NCBI GenBank assembly: GCA_020348925.1
Contig: CP070758.1
Span: 2,525,719-2,556,158 of the forward strand
DNA: 30,440 nt
Direction: 5' to 3'
From: Gemmatimonadota bacterium
GTDB lineage: Bacteria > JBHIER01 > G020348925
The notes beneath the pieces were generated by a model. It was given only the letters and a program-made list of their open reading frames with translations, had not been told where the DNA came from and searched no databases. A program made the position numbers and the translations under genes. The number at the start of each line of letters is the position of its first letter. Positions within the stretch are counted from its first letter, which is position 1. This document shows positions 21,487 to 29,460 of the stretch, piece after piece.

Positions 21487-24282
21487 TTATCCTTCCCCGA
21501 GAATGATATTTATAATGCACAATGCATCTAATATATTAATCGCAGCATCATCATTGCAGTCTGCAGCCTCACTCTCCTCCGGCGAAGGTGTGCTTTGGGA
21601 AAGAATAAAGTTGATCACCTTGACAGCGTCGATGATGTCGACAAATCCGTCGCCGTTCACATCTCCCTTTGGAGCCTTTAGTCCGCTTCTCAGTAAAGAG
21701 AAGTTGATTGTGTAAGAGTCGTACGAAGGGATCGTGAACCCGAAGGTTGGATTGAGTTCGAGACCGAAGACATTCTCCTCGCCGGCGAGATATTGAGGGA
21801 GTGTGTTGAAATCATAATAGACCGCACTCCCGGTGACTGTATTGATGACACCGATAATCGATCCAAATACGTATTGATAGGTATTGGCACCATCCCAATA
21901 TGCCAGGGCGCTTCTGCCGTTGTTCATCACTTCCATTAAGGAGGGACAGAAACCACTCTCGATTTCCAAGGTCACGTCCAGATCTGATGCGATTTTGGAT
22001 ACAAAAGTATACGTCACACCCAATCCGCCCTTAATCCTGGTGAAGGCCTTATGAACATCGAACCTGTCCCCGGAGTAATGAAAGGTCAGTGACTGCGGAT
22101 CCATGGAGACGAGATCGAGTTCACTCCTTAACTGCCCAGGCTCCATATTGTTTATTGAAATCCAATCGTTGAGGGCCCGGCGCCGGATGGTGAATTTCCA
22201 CTCAAAGACCTCAGGAAAGATGGGATTCCCCCAGAGCCATTTGTATGTGTCAACCCCTCCCATTACTGTAGGAATGTATCTCGTATCGTCGACATACGGT
22301 TCACTGTAACACACCATAAAGTTTTCGTTGCCGACCAACTCTTCCCCCGAATCCAGGTCGAACCAGTAGAGGAGACGCCCTCCGTAAGGAGAGAAGACGA
22401 ACATATCATTGGCATCCACCATGACATATTCATCTTTTTCGTCCAGATTGACGTCATCGACGAAGGATTCAGTCGTTGAATTGAGTGCCCGTTTGGCAGC
22501 CAGAGCGCTCACCTGTGCCGTTCTGGCCAATTGCCACTGTTCGGTTCCGTTGCCGTGGGTGTAGCCATGCACGCCGAATTCGAATTGATGGGCGGCCAGG
22601 GTGAACCAGGCGTGCTGCAAAAGCTTACTGGCACTTAGAGTATCTCCGGGGAAGGTTTGAATGGCCACTGAAACGCTGTTGAGGGTGTCGCGGATTGAAT
22701 CGTACAACTCGCGCATCTCCTCAAAGTTGGGATGGTTATTCAATGTGAACCACGCATCCTGAAACATCCATGTCGCTGCCCCATCCACGATGGGCGTCAG
22801 CTCCTCGACCGGTGAGTTGTTCTGGGTAAACTCCTCATAGGTTGTGACCTTGATGAGGGGATCATTCTCAAGCAGGATCAGAAGATGTGAGAGATTGATC
22901 CAATCCGCCACAGGATTCTGGCCCTCTTCATAATCCCATAACCCCGTTGCCTCCGCATCCTGATAGTACCCTATGACAAACTCATCGTTCACATCTTCGT
23001 CGTACCTTTCATGCAGGTAGTTCAGGACGTTGTAGATATCCCCTTCGTCGATGGCGTGATCGACCAGATTCATGAAATCCTGATTGTCGTTGAACACCAC
23101 GATCTGTCGCCCGTTGTAACTCGTCGTTCTGACCACGTGCACGTCTTCTGTCGTCCCACTTTCCTCAATGATGTATCCTTCTATCTGAACGTAATCGTAC
23201 CCGTTGTCGGCCAGAAGCTGCACAAAATTCTGGGTCCAGACCCGCTCACAATTCCAGAAAGCGTGGGGCGTGACGTCGAAAATGTGTTCGATGAGATCTT
23301 TATGAATCTGTATCTGATGATCGTTGAACTGAAAATCATCCGGCGTCATGCGGGTGGAGTACATGATATTCTGGGCATATGTACTGCCGAAAATCTCGAA
23401 CTGCCCGTCGTCCAGACCGTCCTGAATCAACTGGATGGCTGTGTCGTCGAACCACAAGAGGTCATGAAGAAGTGTACCGGAGAAATGGAGTTGAAATTTC
23501 AAGAGGGGATGGTTGCGCAAAACCTCCAGGAGGCCGACGAAACAGGCGAGGCTGCCCACCTTGCCGGCAGGCACCAAGTGTTGATTCGCGTGGAACAGGA
23601 ATGTGACATCGATCTTTCTCAGTTCCGGGGGATATGGAGGAAATTCGTGTTCCACACTGCGCCCCAAGCGCCCGTAAGTGTCCTTGGCCATAATCTGAAT
23701 CCGCGCCTCTTCTGAAAGGCCCTGCCCAAAGGAATGGTTGAGAATTCCTGTGCCTGGATTGAAGGATGAACGCACATCAATGTACTCATCATCCAGGATG
23801 AGCCAGACTTCCTCGAAAGGTTCAGAGCCGAATATCCCGGCCGTAATGCTTTCAATTTGCCCTCTGAAGTTTCTTTTCAGAGTGGGCTGGAAGATCATCG
23901 GATCCGTCACCGTCAACAGGGAATTTATGTACATCGAACCATCGTACGTTTCATTCAGCGGATCCGGGGTCCACTGAAACTGGGACCCGGATTGATCGAG
24001 ATGGAAATAAAACTTATACGCGCAGGAGGACCCAACCTGGAGCCGGACCTGCTTCATCCAGAACCCTTCCGACTCATCGAAGGTCATGAGGCTTGGCCCG
24101 GATACGCCATCAAAATCGGTGTTCCAACTGTTAAATTCACCAGGGAGGAAGACGCGAACAATCTGTCCGGAGAAGTCCTTATATCGAAATGTAATACTGA
24201 TATCGCCGTCTGTCTGGGCAGGCCTGACACTGAAAACACTACATACGATACAGACAAGAGAAACTATACCTATTTTACTCAC
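21487..24282 (-). CDS. Secreted glycoside hydrolase family 57 enzyme with CBM48-like and dockerin modules
   Basis: The 931-residue product starts with a signal peptide (1-24) at a GTG with GGAGG eight bases upstream; an open extension to 24372 has no ribosome site. Order: a CBM48/E-set-like module (about 28-125, VFLPGEFNSWN), a linker strand domain, and a GH57 catalytic region. HANQHLVP (231-238) is the first GH57 motif, GSTYAQN near 299 the second, FWNCERVW (342-349) the third with Glu346 as nucleophile, and QDAEATGLW (441-449) the fourth with Asp442 as acid/base. GDVNGDGFVD and ADCNDDAAINILDA at the C-terminus form a dockerin. It probably acts on alpha-glucans outside the cytoplasm, which is unusual because most GH57 enzymes are intracellular. 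Confidence 0.88.
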   Translation of the reverse strand: MSKIGIVSLVCIVCSVFSVRPAQTDGDISITFRYKDFSGQIVRVFLPGEFNSWNTDFDGVSGPSLMTFDESEGFWMKQVRLQVGSSCAYKFYFHLDQSGSQFQWTPDPLNETYDGSMYINSLLTVTDPMIFQPTLKRNFRGQIESITAGIFGSEPFEEVWLILDDEYIDVRSSFNPGTGILNHSFGQGLSEEARIQIMAKDTYGRLGRSVEHEFPPYPPELRKIDVTFLFHANQHLVPAGKVGSLACFVGLLEVLRNHPLLKFQLHFSGTLLHDLLWFDDTAIQLIQDGLDDGQFEIFGSTYAQNIMYSTRMTPDDFQFNDHQIQIHKDLIEHIFDVTPHAFWNCERVWTQNFVQLLADNGYDYVQIEGYIIEESGTTEDVHVVRTTSYNGRQIVVFNDNQDFMNLVDHAIDEGDIYNVLNYLHERYDEDVNDEFVIGYYQDAEATGLWDYEEGQNPVADWINLSHLLILLENDPLIKVTTYEEFTQNNSPVEELTPIVDGAATWMFQDAWFTLNNHPNFEEMRELYDSIRDTLNSVSVAIQTFPGDTLSASKLLQHAWFTLAAHQFEFGVHGYTHGNGTEQWQLARTAQVSALAAKRALNSTTESFVDDVNLDEKDEYVMVDANDMFVFSPYGGRLLYWFDLDSGEELVGNENFMVCYSEPYVDDTRYIPTVMGGVDTYKWLWGNPIFPEVFEWKFTIRRRALNDWISINNMEPGQLRSELDLVSMDPQSLTFHYSGDRFDVHKAFTRIKGGLGVTYTFVSKIASDLDVTLEIESGFCPSLMEVMNNGRSALAYWDGANTYQYVFGSIIGVINTVTGSAVYYDFNTLPQYLAGEENVFGLELNPTFGFTIPSYDSYTINFSLLRSGLKAPKGDVNGDGFVDIIDAVKVINFILSQSTPSPEESEAADCNDDAAINILDALCIINIILGEG

Positions 24283-24409
24283 GAGACGCACCTCCGTATA
24301 TTTTCTGCTGTTTCGTACTCTCGAATGATCCCTTTTCACTCTATAGAGAATGTCGGTCATCCTAAAAGCCACTCAACATGAATAGTCTACTAAAATACGG
24401 CGTTAAATC

Positions 24410-25633
24410 CTAATCTTTCATGCTCAACTCGAAAGCTATGAGGAACGAATCGATTTCTTGGGTCGAGATAATATACGGCGGGAAAAGACGAAAGGTCGCA
24501 GTTTCGTGCTGGTAGTCGACGATGAATCCAGCATTTAGTAATCGTTGAAAAACAACTTTACCCTTATCAGCATGATCCTCAGTCAATTCTATTCCAACCA
24601 TTGCCCCTTTGCCCCTCACATCCTCAATTGAGGGATATCGTGACTGTACAATCTTCAAACCTTCCAGCAGGTGAGCACCGCGCTCAGCCGCTTGTTCGAA
24701 GAGATGGTCCTCCTGCAGAATCGAAATCACTGTCGCCGCGATTCGACCTGATAACGGGTCGTTCTGATGAGATTGGACATGGCGCAAAACACTTTCGCAT
24801 CGAGCTTCAATCTCGCCTGTAGTGACAACCGCTGAAACAGGCAGTCCTGCACCAATTGCTTTACCAATGATTAGAATATCGGGAACGATATTATCGTGCT
24901 CAAATCCGAACCAGCGACCAGTGCGTCCCATTCCCGTCGTCACCTCCTCGGCAATGAGCGGAATCTCATAACGTGAGGTCAAAGCGCGTAGTTGCGCCCC
25001 ATAGCCGGGAGGCGGCACAATCATACCGCCCCCAGCCATAACAGGCTCGTAAAGCACAGCCGCGATCTGAACCTCTCCCTCCTTTACCGTGTCCCGCATC
25101 ATATCCAAGCAATAATAATCCTCGCACGGCCAGGAATGTCCCACAGGGCAGCGCCGACAGTCCGGTACTGGCAAGCGATGAATCTCTCCGTATTGAGGGA
25201 GATACATTGTTTTTCGGCCTGCCTCGGACAGACTGAGAGCGTATATCGTGGCACCATAGTACCCCCCTTCAATCACAACGATCCCCTCGGCTCCGGTTGC
25301 GGTCCGAGCCATCTTCAGTGCCAATTCGACCGCCTCGCTTCCTGTATTCAAGAACACGGCGCGGTTCAATTCAGGAGGCAGCACTTCCCGCAGTTTTAAC
25401 AGGGCCTCACCGATTTCTCTTGTGGGGAACGATGATCCGACATGGACCAGTTTCGAAACCTGATCTTGAATTGCACCCACCAGACGCGAGTGACCATAGC
25501 CCAAAATGTTGCACCAAGTACCAGAGACGAGATCAAGGTAAGGCTTGCCCTTCGTATCCCAAACAAAGGAGCCTTCACCACGGCCAAGCGTCATTTCCTG
25601 AAACGGATTTGTCTGCCAGAGTTTCATACTCAT
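24410..25633 (-). CDS. Class III (PLP-dependent) aminotransferase
   Basis: The 407-residue product has the fold type I class III signature: LNTGSEAVELALKMAR (95-110), the PLP-phosphate site; EGGYYGAT; LYEPVMAGGGMI; and the Schiff-base lysine Lys258 in IIGKAIGAGLP. A Cys-rich insert CRRCPVGHSWPC (159-170) is seen in a subset of such enzymes. At the position of the PLP-pyridine Asp (usual DEV) the protein reads AEEV with Glu229. Substrate likely an omega-amino or alpha-amino acid. The start lies 7 bases after the stop of the upstream Ntn hydrolase, with no separate ribosome site, so translation is coupled. Confidence 0.9.
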   Translation of the reverse strand: MSMKLWQTNPFQEMTLGRGEGSFVWDTKGKPYLDLVSGTWCNILGYGHSRLVGAIQDQVSKLVHVGSSFPTREIGEALLKLREVLPPELNRAVFLNTGSEAVELALKMARTATGAEGIVVIEGGYYGATIYALSLSEAGRKTMYLPQYGEIHRLPVPDCRRCPVGHSWPCEDYYCLDMMRDTVKEGEVQIAAVLYEPVMAGGGMIVPPPGYGAQLRALTSRYEIPLIAEEVTTGMGRTGRWFGFEHDNIVPDILIIGKAIGAGLPVSAVVTTGEIEARCESVLRHVQSHQNDPLSGRIAATVISILQEDHLFEQAAERGAHLLEGLKIVQSRYPSIEDVRGKGAMVGIELTEDHADKGKVVFQRLLNAGFIVDYQHETATFRLFPPYIISTQEIDSFLIAFELSMKD

Positions 25634-25640
25634 CTATAAA

Positions 25641-26882
25641 TCATTGGACATTGTATTGAAAGCCAAACTCTCTGTTAAAGTGTTCAACGATCTTCAGGTC
25701 CAACCACAAATAGTAATTCTGGATGGCTTGAGGTTCGACTCCACTTTTTTCCCAGCTCTTTAATCTCATCTCGGTCACCTTGAGGATCTCATCTTCTAAC
25801 GGCTCTATTTTTTGGAGAATGCCATTGTTCTCTTGGTTGAGCACGGCTGCAAGATTCAAGTAATTACAACCCGATCCTCTCAGAATAGGAATGCACTTTT
25901 CCTTGAGTTTTAAAGCCATCTCGCAGAGGGGTGCATTCTTTGAGCCCTCGGCCGTGAGCAGCTTTGGCAGTTGACTTCTTCTCTGGACCCATACCGGCAC
26001 TGCCACGGAGCACAGTTGAAAGCCGAGGATCGTCCACATGGTGGTCAATTCGGGAGGTTCGTCCAATTTGACTCCCTGAACGACGACTGTGGCGGAAGAA
26101 TAATATCGCGGGATGAAGTCCTGGAAAAAGACAAAATGGGGATTCTCGGAACTCAAGGGGATAGTCTGAGTCAGATCGGTATTTGTCAGGGAGTGCTTCA
26201 GGCAGCGCGAGACATTTCTCAACAGGAATTTAGACGAGAGGGCGTGTGTGTTGTAAGCCGTGTAGAAAAGGTCCTCCGCAGTCTGATATCTGATCAGACC
26301 GTAATCCTCTTCTCTCTCGCCAATATAGGAATAGTTAGTCCGAATGATGTAACCAAAGGGGGCAATCGAAGGATCGTTTGCATCATACTTCCTGAAGTCG
26401 TGGTTGCTCGTCTCGTAGTAAGCTGCCCCGCCTTTGGCATCAATGACGCCGAAATTCGCCTCGACCCCCATCGGTTTCGGCAAGTTGCGAAGCATGTCTT
26501 CAAAGTTCTCAAGAGTTGCACATTGTCGCAGGGCCTGTTTCATAATGAAACCTTCTCTGTCCTGAATCGACGACGTATCATCAACATTGAGGTTGTAAGA
26601 AGCGGAGTTCATGATTGCAAAAGCGACGCTGTTGCATCCTGCCCAGACTTGCTCTCCCAGGGAATCCGAGGAGTTGATCAAACCGATATATTCGTATATT
26701 CCGTCGTCGAAAAACATCAATTTGTTGTCAAGGGAATCCGAATCCCGGTGTTTGAACAGGAGCGGCCGCCCATCAACTGTCGCCTTTCCGGAGATGATGG
26801 CCGTCGTGCAGGCTTTCCCTGTCGACACGATTATACCTGTACAAACGATAGAAATGAGGAGATTTTTGGTTATCGCTTTCAT
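25641..26882 (-). CDS. Secreted Ntn hydrolase (C45/AAT-like family)
   Basis: The 413-residue product begins with a signal peptide (1-24), followed by Cys25 in ACTTAIIS. That cysteine would be the N-terminal nucleophile after cleavage. The rest fits the acyl-CoA:6-APA acyltransferase/linear amide hydrolase group: GRPLLFKHRD, AFAIMNSASYNL, NFGVIDAKGGAAYYET and IIRTNYS. The ATG at 26882 follows AAGGGGG; upstream in-frame starts lack this. It would cleave an amide bond of an acylated amine or peptide in the periplasm. The class III aminotransferase follows after 7 bases, which suggests that the freed amine or amino acid is then transaminated in the cytoplasm. This link is an inference. Confidence 0.82.
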   Translation of the reverse strand: MKAITKNLLISIVCTGIIVSTGKACTTAIISGKATVDGRPLLFKHRDSDSLDNKLMFFDDGIYEYIGLINSSDSLGEQVWAGCNSVAFAIMNSASYNLNVDDTSSIQDREGFIMKQALRQCATLENFEDMLRNLPKPMGVEANFGVIDAKGGAAYYETSNHDFRKYDANDPSIAPFGYIIRTNYSYIGEREEDYGLIRYQTAEDLFYTAYNTHALSSKFLLRNVSRCLKHSLTNTDLTQTIPLSSENPHFVFFQDFIPRYYSSATVVVQGVKLDEPPELTTMWTILGFQLCSVAVPVWVQRRSQLPKLLTAEGSKNAPLCEMALKLKEKCIPILRGSGCNYLNLAAVLNQENNGILQKIEPLEDEILKVTEMRLKSWEKSGVEPQAIQNYYLWLDLKIVEHFNREFGFQYNVQ

Positions 26883-26978
26883 GGTTTCCCCCTTGAATAA
26901 TACGATCATTTGCATTCTTTTTAACACGAGGAAAATATAAAACTCGATTCAAGAATAAAAGTTAAATTTTGGAATAAA

Positions 26979-27107
26979 TTATCCCCTGTCAGGGTATTGA
27001 TCAGGCGATTTCACTTTTTTCAGTAGCTGCGAGAGTTTCACGATCCCACCCGACCCCTTCAACGCCCCGCCGATGATAAACTTGTTGGTAAATATCTTTA
27101 ACCTGGA
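26979..27107 (-). pseudogene. Short protein-like remnant without start codon
   Basis: A 42-codon frame between two stops reads IFTNKFIIGGALKGSGG and IVKLSQLLKKVKSPDQY before TAA. The composition is protein-like, yet there is no ATG, GTG or TTG at a suitable position. I do not recognise the family. Confidence 0.35.
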
Positions 27108-27215
27108 TTATTCATAAAATTGGTCAGAATATAATTCGACATATTTTTTTATTTGACTTATGAAAGTCGTTGGATCTGAACTTCATTAGTTTATGCTTTC
27201 CACAGTAATGCTGCA

Positions 27216-27300
27216 TGTCATTCCGGTTTTATACCGGAATCTCCTTGATGAAGAACCTGTTGAACCAATTGAGGAGATTCCTGCATGCGCAGGAATGACA
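27216..27300. repeat. dRS3-like 85-bp element with hairpin ends (MITE-like)
   Basis: The ends are TGTCATTCC (27216-27224) and GGAATGACA (27292-27300), perfect inverted repeats. Each end is itself a hairpin: ATTCCGGT-TTTAT-ACCGGAAT (27220-27240) and ATTCCTGC-ATGC-GCAGGAAT (27277-27296). The inner edges GGAATCTCC and GGAGATTCC also match. Such ATTCC-N-GGAAT repeats (dRS3 in Neisseria) are widespread small mobile or recombination sites. A related arrangement is at the window start (36-133). Confidence 0.75.
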
Positions 27301-27442
27301 GCTTATGTTTTTATGTGTGCATTAACCAAGTTAAATTTATTAGATGAGTTGAGAGCAAGTCGGAATAGATAGTGACTGGTGTCGAAAATGGTATAGTTAT
27401 TGGCAGAGGACGAAGGATTTCATATATTGAGCATCGAATCCT

Positions 27443-27512
27443 CCCTAATCCTCCTTTAAAAAATGAGGGAACACAATAAAGTCCCCATTATCAAAGGGGA
27501 ATTTAGGGGGTT
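27443..27512. repeat. Imperfect inverted repeat CCCTAA...TTAGGGGG (MITE-like)
   Basis: The left half (CCCTAATCCTCCTTT, then AAAAAATGAGGGA) pairs imperfectly with the reverse of the right half (TCCCCATTATCAAAGG, then GGAATTTAGGGGG). Elements of the form CCTAAATCCCCC...GGGGGATTTAGG are dispersed in many bacterial genomes. It ends about 38 bases before the GT39 gene and may form a hairpin in its leader. Confidence 0.6.
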
Positions 27513-27549
27513 GTGAAAGAACATTTCTAAATTCCATGAGGAGTGCATT

Positions 27550-29115
27550 ATGAGAAAAATAATTTTATCGTCCTTGTCATTTATAAGAGAAAATTCGCTT
27601 ATATTCTATTTAGCACTCTTTAAATTGATTCTACACGTAGTATTTCACGCAGACTACGGCTATTTCAGAGATGAGTTCTACTACATCGCCTGCAGTGACC
27701 ATCTCGCCTTGGGATATGTTGATCAGCCTCCACTCTCGATTTTCATCCTTTTTGCGAGTCGGTTGCTCTTAGGAGATTCGCTCTTTGTCATCCGGCTCCT
27801 GCCAGCGCTCGCAGGCGCCGGTGTCGTGGTTACAGCGGGATTGATGGTCCGCCAGTTGGGAGGCGGCGCGTTCGCTCAATTCCTGACTGGACTTTCCGTT
27901 ATCGTCTCACCCGTCATTTTGGGGCTGAATAGATTTTACTCCATGAACGCCTTTGATATTCTCTTCTGGGCTATTGCCTCGTACATCGTTATCCTGATCA
28001 TGAAAACAGAGAATTCAAAGTATTGGCTTATCTTCGGTCTCATTATTGGACTCGGTTTGATGAATAAATATTCAATGGGATTTTTCTGCATCGGACTTTT
28101 TGTCGGACTTCTTCTGACAAAAAACCGCCGATATCTTATCGATAAATGGTTCTGGTTGGGCTCCATTATCGCCTTCGGCATCTTTCTTCCCCACATCATC
28201 TGGGAGGTCACATACGGCTTCCCCTCAATCGAGTTTATGCGAAACGCAACTCTATACAAGAATCTTCCCACATCTCCCTTTGAGTTCTTCATAGGACAGT
28301 TCCTTGAAATCGGCCCTGGCAACACCTTAGTCTGGCTCCCCGGCTTGTTCTATTGTTTCTTTCACAAGGAGGGCAAGCGGTACCGTCTTTTCGGCTTGAT
28401 GTATATCGTTATCTTCACCGTGATGGTGATCACAAATGCCAAGGTGTACTATCTTTCTCCCATGTATCCTCTAATGTTATCCGTGGGAGCGGTGGCTGTA
28501 AGGAAATATATTCGTCAGCTCAAATTGAATTGGTTGAAACCTGTTATTGTGAGCGTTGTGGCCTTGAGCGGTATTTTCACCATGCCCTTCGCCATACCTG
28601 TTCTTTCCGTTGAAACCTTCATAGAGTATCAAAATTTCTTGGGATTATCTCCACCCCAGGAGGAGCGAAATGAAGTGGGCTTACTGCCCCAGCATTATGC
28701 GGACATGTTCGGTTGGGAGGAGATGGTCGAGATGGTGGCGGGAGTATATCAGCGTCTCAGGCCGGAGGAGCAGTCCGAATGCGTCATATTTGTCTGGAAT
28801 TACGGCGAGGCCGGGGCTATTGACTTATTTGGCGAGAAATACAACCTTCCCCAAGCCACTTGCGGCCATAACAATTACTGGCTCTGGGGCCCTCCGAAAG
28901 ACAGAACCGGTGATGTTACCATCATCTTTGGCACCAGCAGCGATGTGAAAAGAAGCTTGGAAGATTTGAGCCCACATTTTGAAGAAATAGCACACGAGGC
29001 TACATTCACTTGTACATACTGCATGCCCTATGAGAATGACCGTCCGATCTTCATCTGTCGAAAGGCGAAGAGGACTATTCAGGAGATCTGGCCGGAGTTC
29101 CGAAACTACAACTGA
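27550..29115 (+). CDS. GT39-family glycosyltransferase (ArnT/PMT-like membrane protein)
   Basis: The 521-residue product has about ten hydrophobic segments in residues 15-360, followed by a soluble C-terminal domain. The first extracytoplasmic loop carries YFRDEFYY with Asp41-Glu42, the acidic pair of the GT39/ArnT superfamily, and GYVDQPPLS follows. These enzymes move sugar from a polyprenyl-phosphate donor onto lipid A, protein or polysaccharide outside the membrane. Acceptor and sugar cannot be told. The C-terminal part (about 380-521, with VIFVWNYGEAGAID) is typical of the family members without a known partner. The ATG follows GAGGAG. The gene is alone and converges with the next one. 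Confidence 0.88.
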   Translation: MRKIILSSLSFIRENSLIFYLALFKLILHVVFHADYGYFRDEFYYIACSDHLALGYVDQPPLSIFILFASRLLLGDSLFVIRLLPALAGAGVVVTAGLMVRQLGGGAFAQFLTGLSVIVSPVILGLNRFYSMNAFDILFWAIASYIVILIMKTENSKYWLIFGLIIGLGLMNKYSMGFFCIGLFVGLLLTKNRRYLIDKWFWLGSIIAFGIFLPHIIWEVTYGFPSIEFMRNATLYKNLPTSPFEFFIGQFLEIGPGNTLVWLPGLFYCFFHKEGKRYRLFGLMYIVIFTVMVITNAKVYYLSPMYPLMLSVGAVAVRKYIRQLKLNWLKPVIVSVVALSGIFTMPFAIPVLSVETFIEYQNFLGLSPPQEERNEVGLLPQHYADMFGWEEMVEMVAGVYQRLRPEEQSECVIFVWNYGEAGAIDLFGEKYNLPQATCGHNNYWLWGPPKDRTGDVTIIFGTSSDVKRSLEDLSPHFEEIAHEATFTCTYCMPYENDRPIFICRKAKRTIQEIWPEFRNYN

Positions 29116-29460
29116 TGTACTGCAGATCCGGAATGGTGCATTTCAGAGTGTTCATCCAAAGATGAAGAACTTCTGAGTTTGGCTATTGACTCTCTGTTCG
29201 GTCTGCCTGCCGCGCCACAACACCGGGGAATCATCGCCTCTCATTGAAGGCGACCCTCATTTTTCTTATGCGGATAATCTGTTGATCGTCACAAAGCGGT
29301 CCTCGATATGACAAATTCAAAATATTCGGGGAAACCGTTTTATGAGGCGCCTCGGATAGGATACCCGAGACGATCGAAATTTATTCATCGAAGGCTGATC
29401 CCCATTTACGTCATAACGAGTCGAGCCAGGACCTGGCCACATCCTTTCGGAAAGGAAAGG
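29116..29460. other. Convergent intergenic region with hairpin copy 2
   Basis: About 345 bases with no gene that I can support. The repeat at 29348-29375 is listed separately. I see no strong terminator with a T-run. Confidence 0.5.
29348..29375. repeat. CCTCGGGTA hairpin, copy 2
   Basis: CGCCTCGGATAGGATACCCG and the following AGACGATC match the reverse complement of 17218-17246 at all but about three positions. It folds as CTCGGATA-GGA-TACCCGAG with one A-C mismatch. Both copies lie 3' of a plus-strand gene. Confidence 0.55.

Larger units (their letters stand above)
26883..27549. other. Non-coding interval of about 670 bases with two repeat elements and a protein-like remnant
   Basis: No intact gene. 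The protein-like remnant at 26979-27107, the dRS3-like element at 27216-27300 and the CCCTAA inverted repeat at 27443-27512 are listed separately. The ribosome site for the GT39 gene is GAGGAG at about 27537-27543. Confidence 0.55.

Noticed and set aside
23011-23715. Plus-strand open frame of about 234 codons
   Set aside because: It is antisense to the GH57 catalytic region and shows no protein family features.
25971-26900. Long plus-strand open frame of about 309 codons
   Set aside because: It lies exactly opposite the Ntn hydrolase gene, has no ribosome site, and its translation has no recognisable domain. The minus-strand protein has a signal peptide and nucleophile cysteine.
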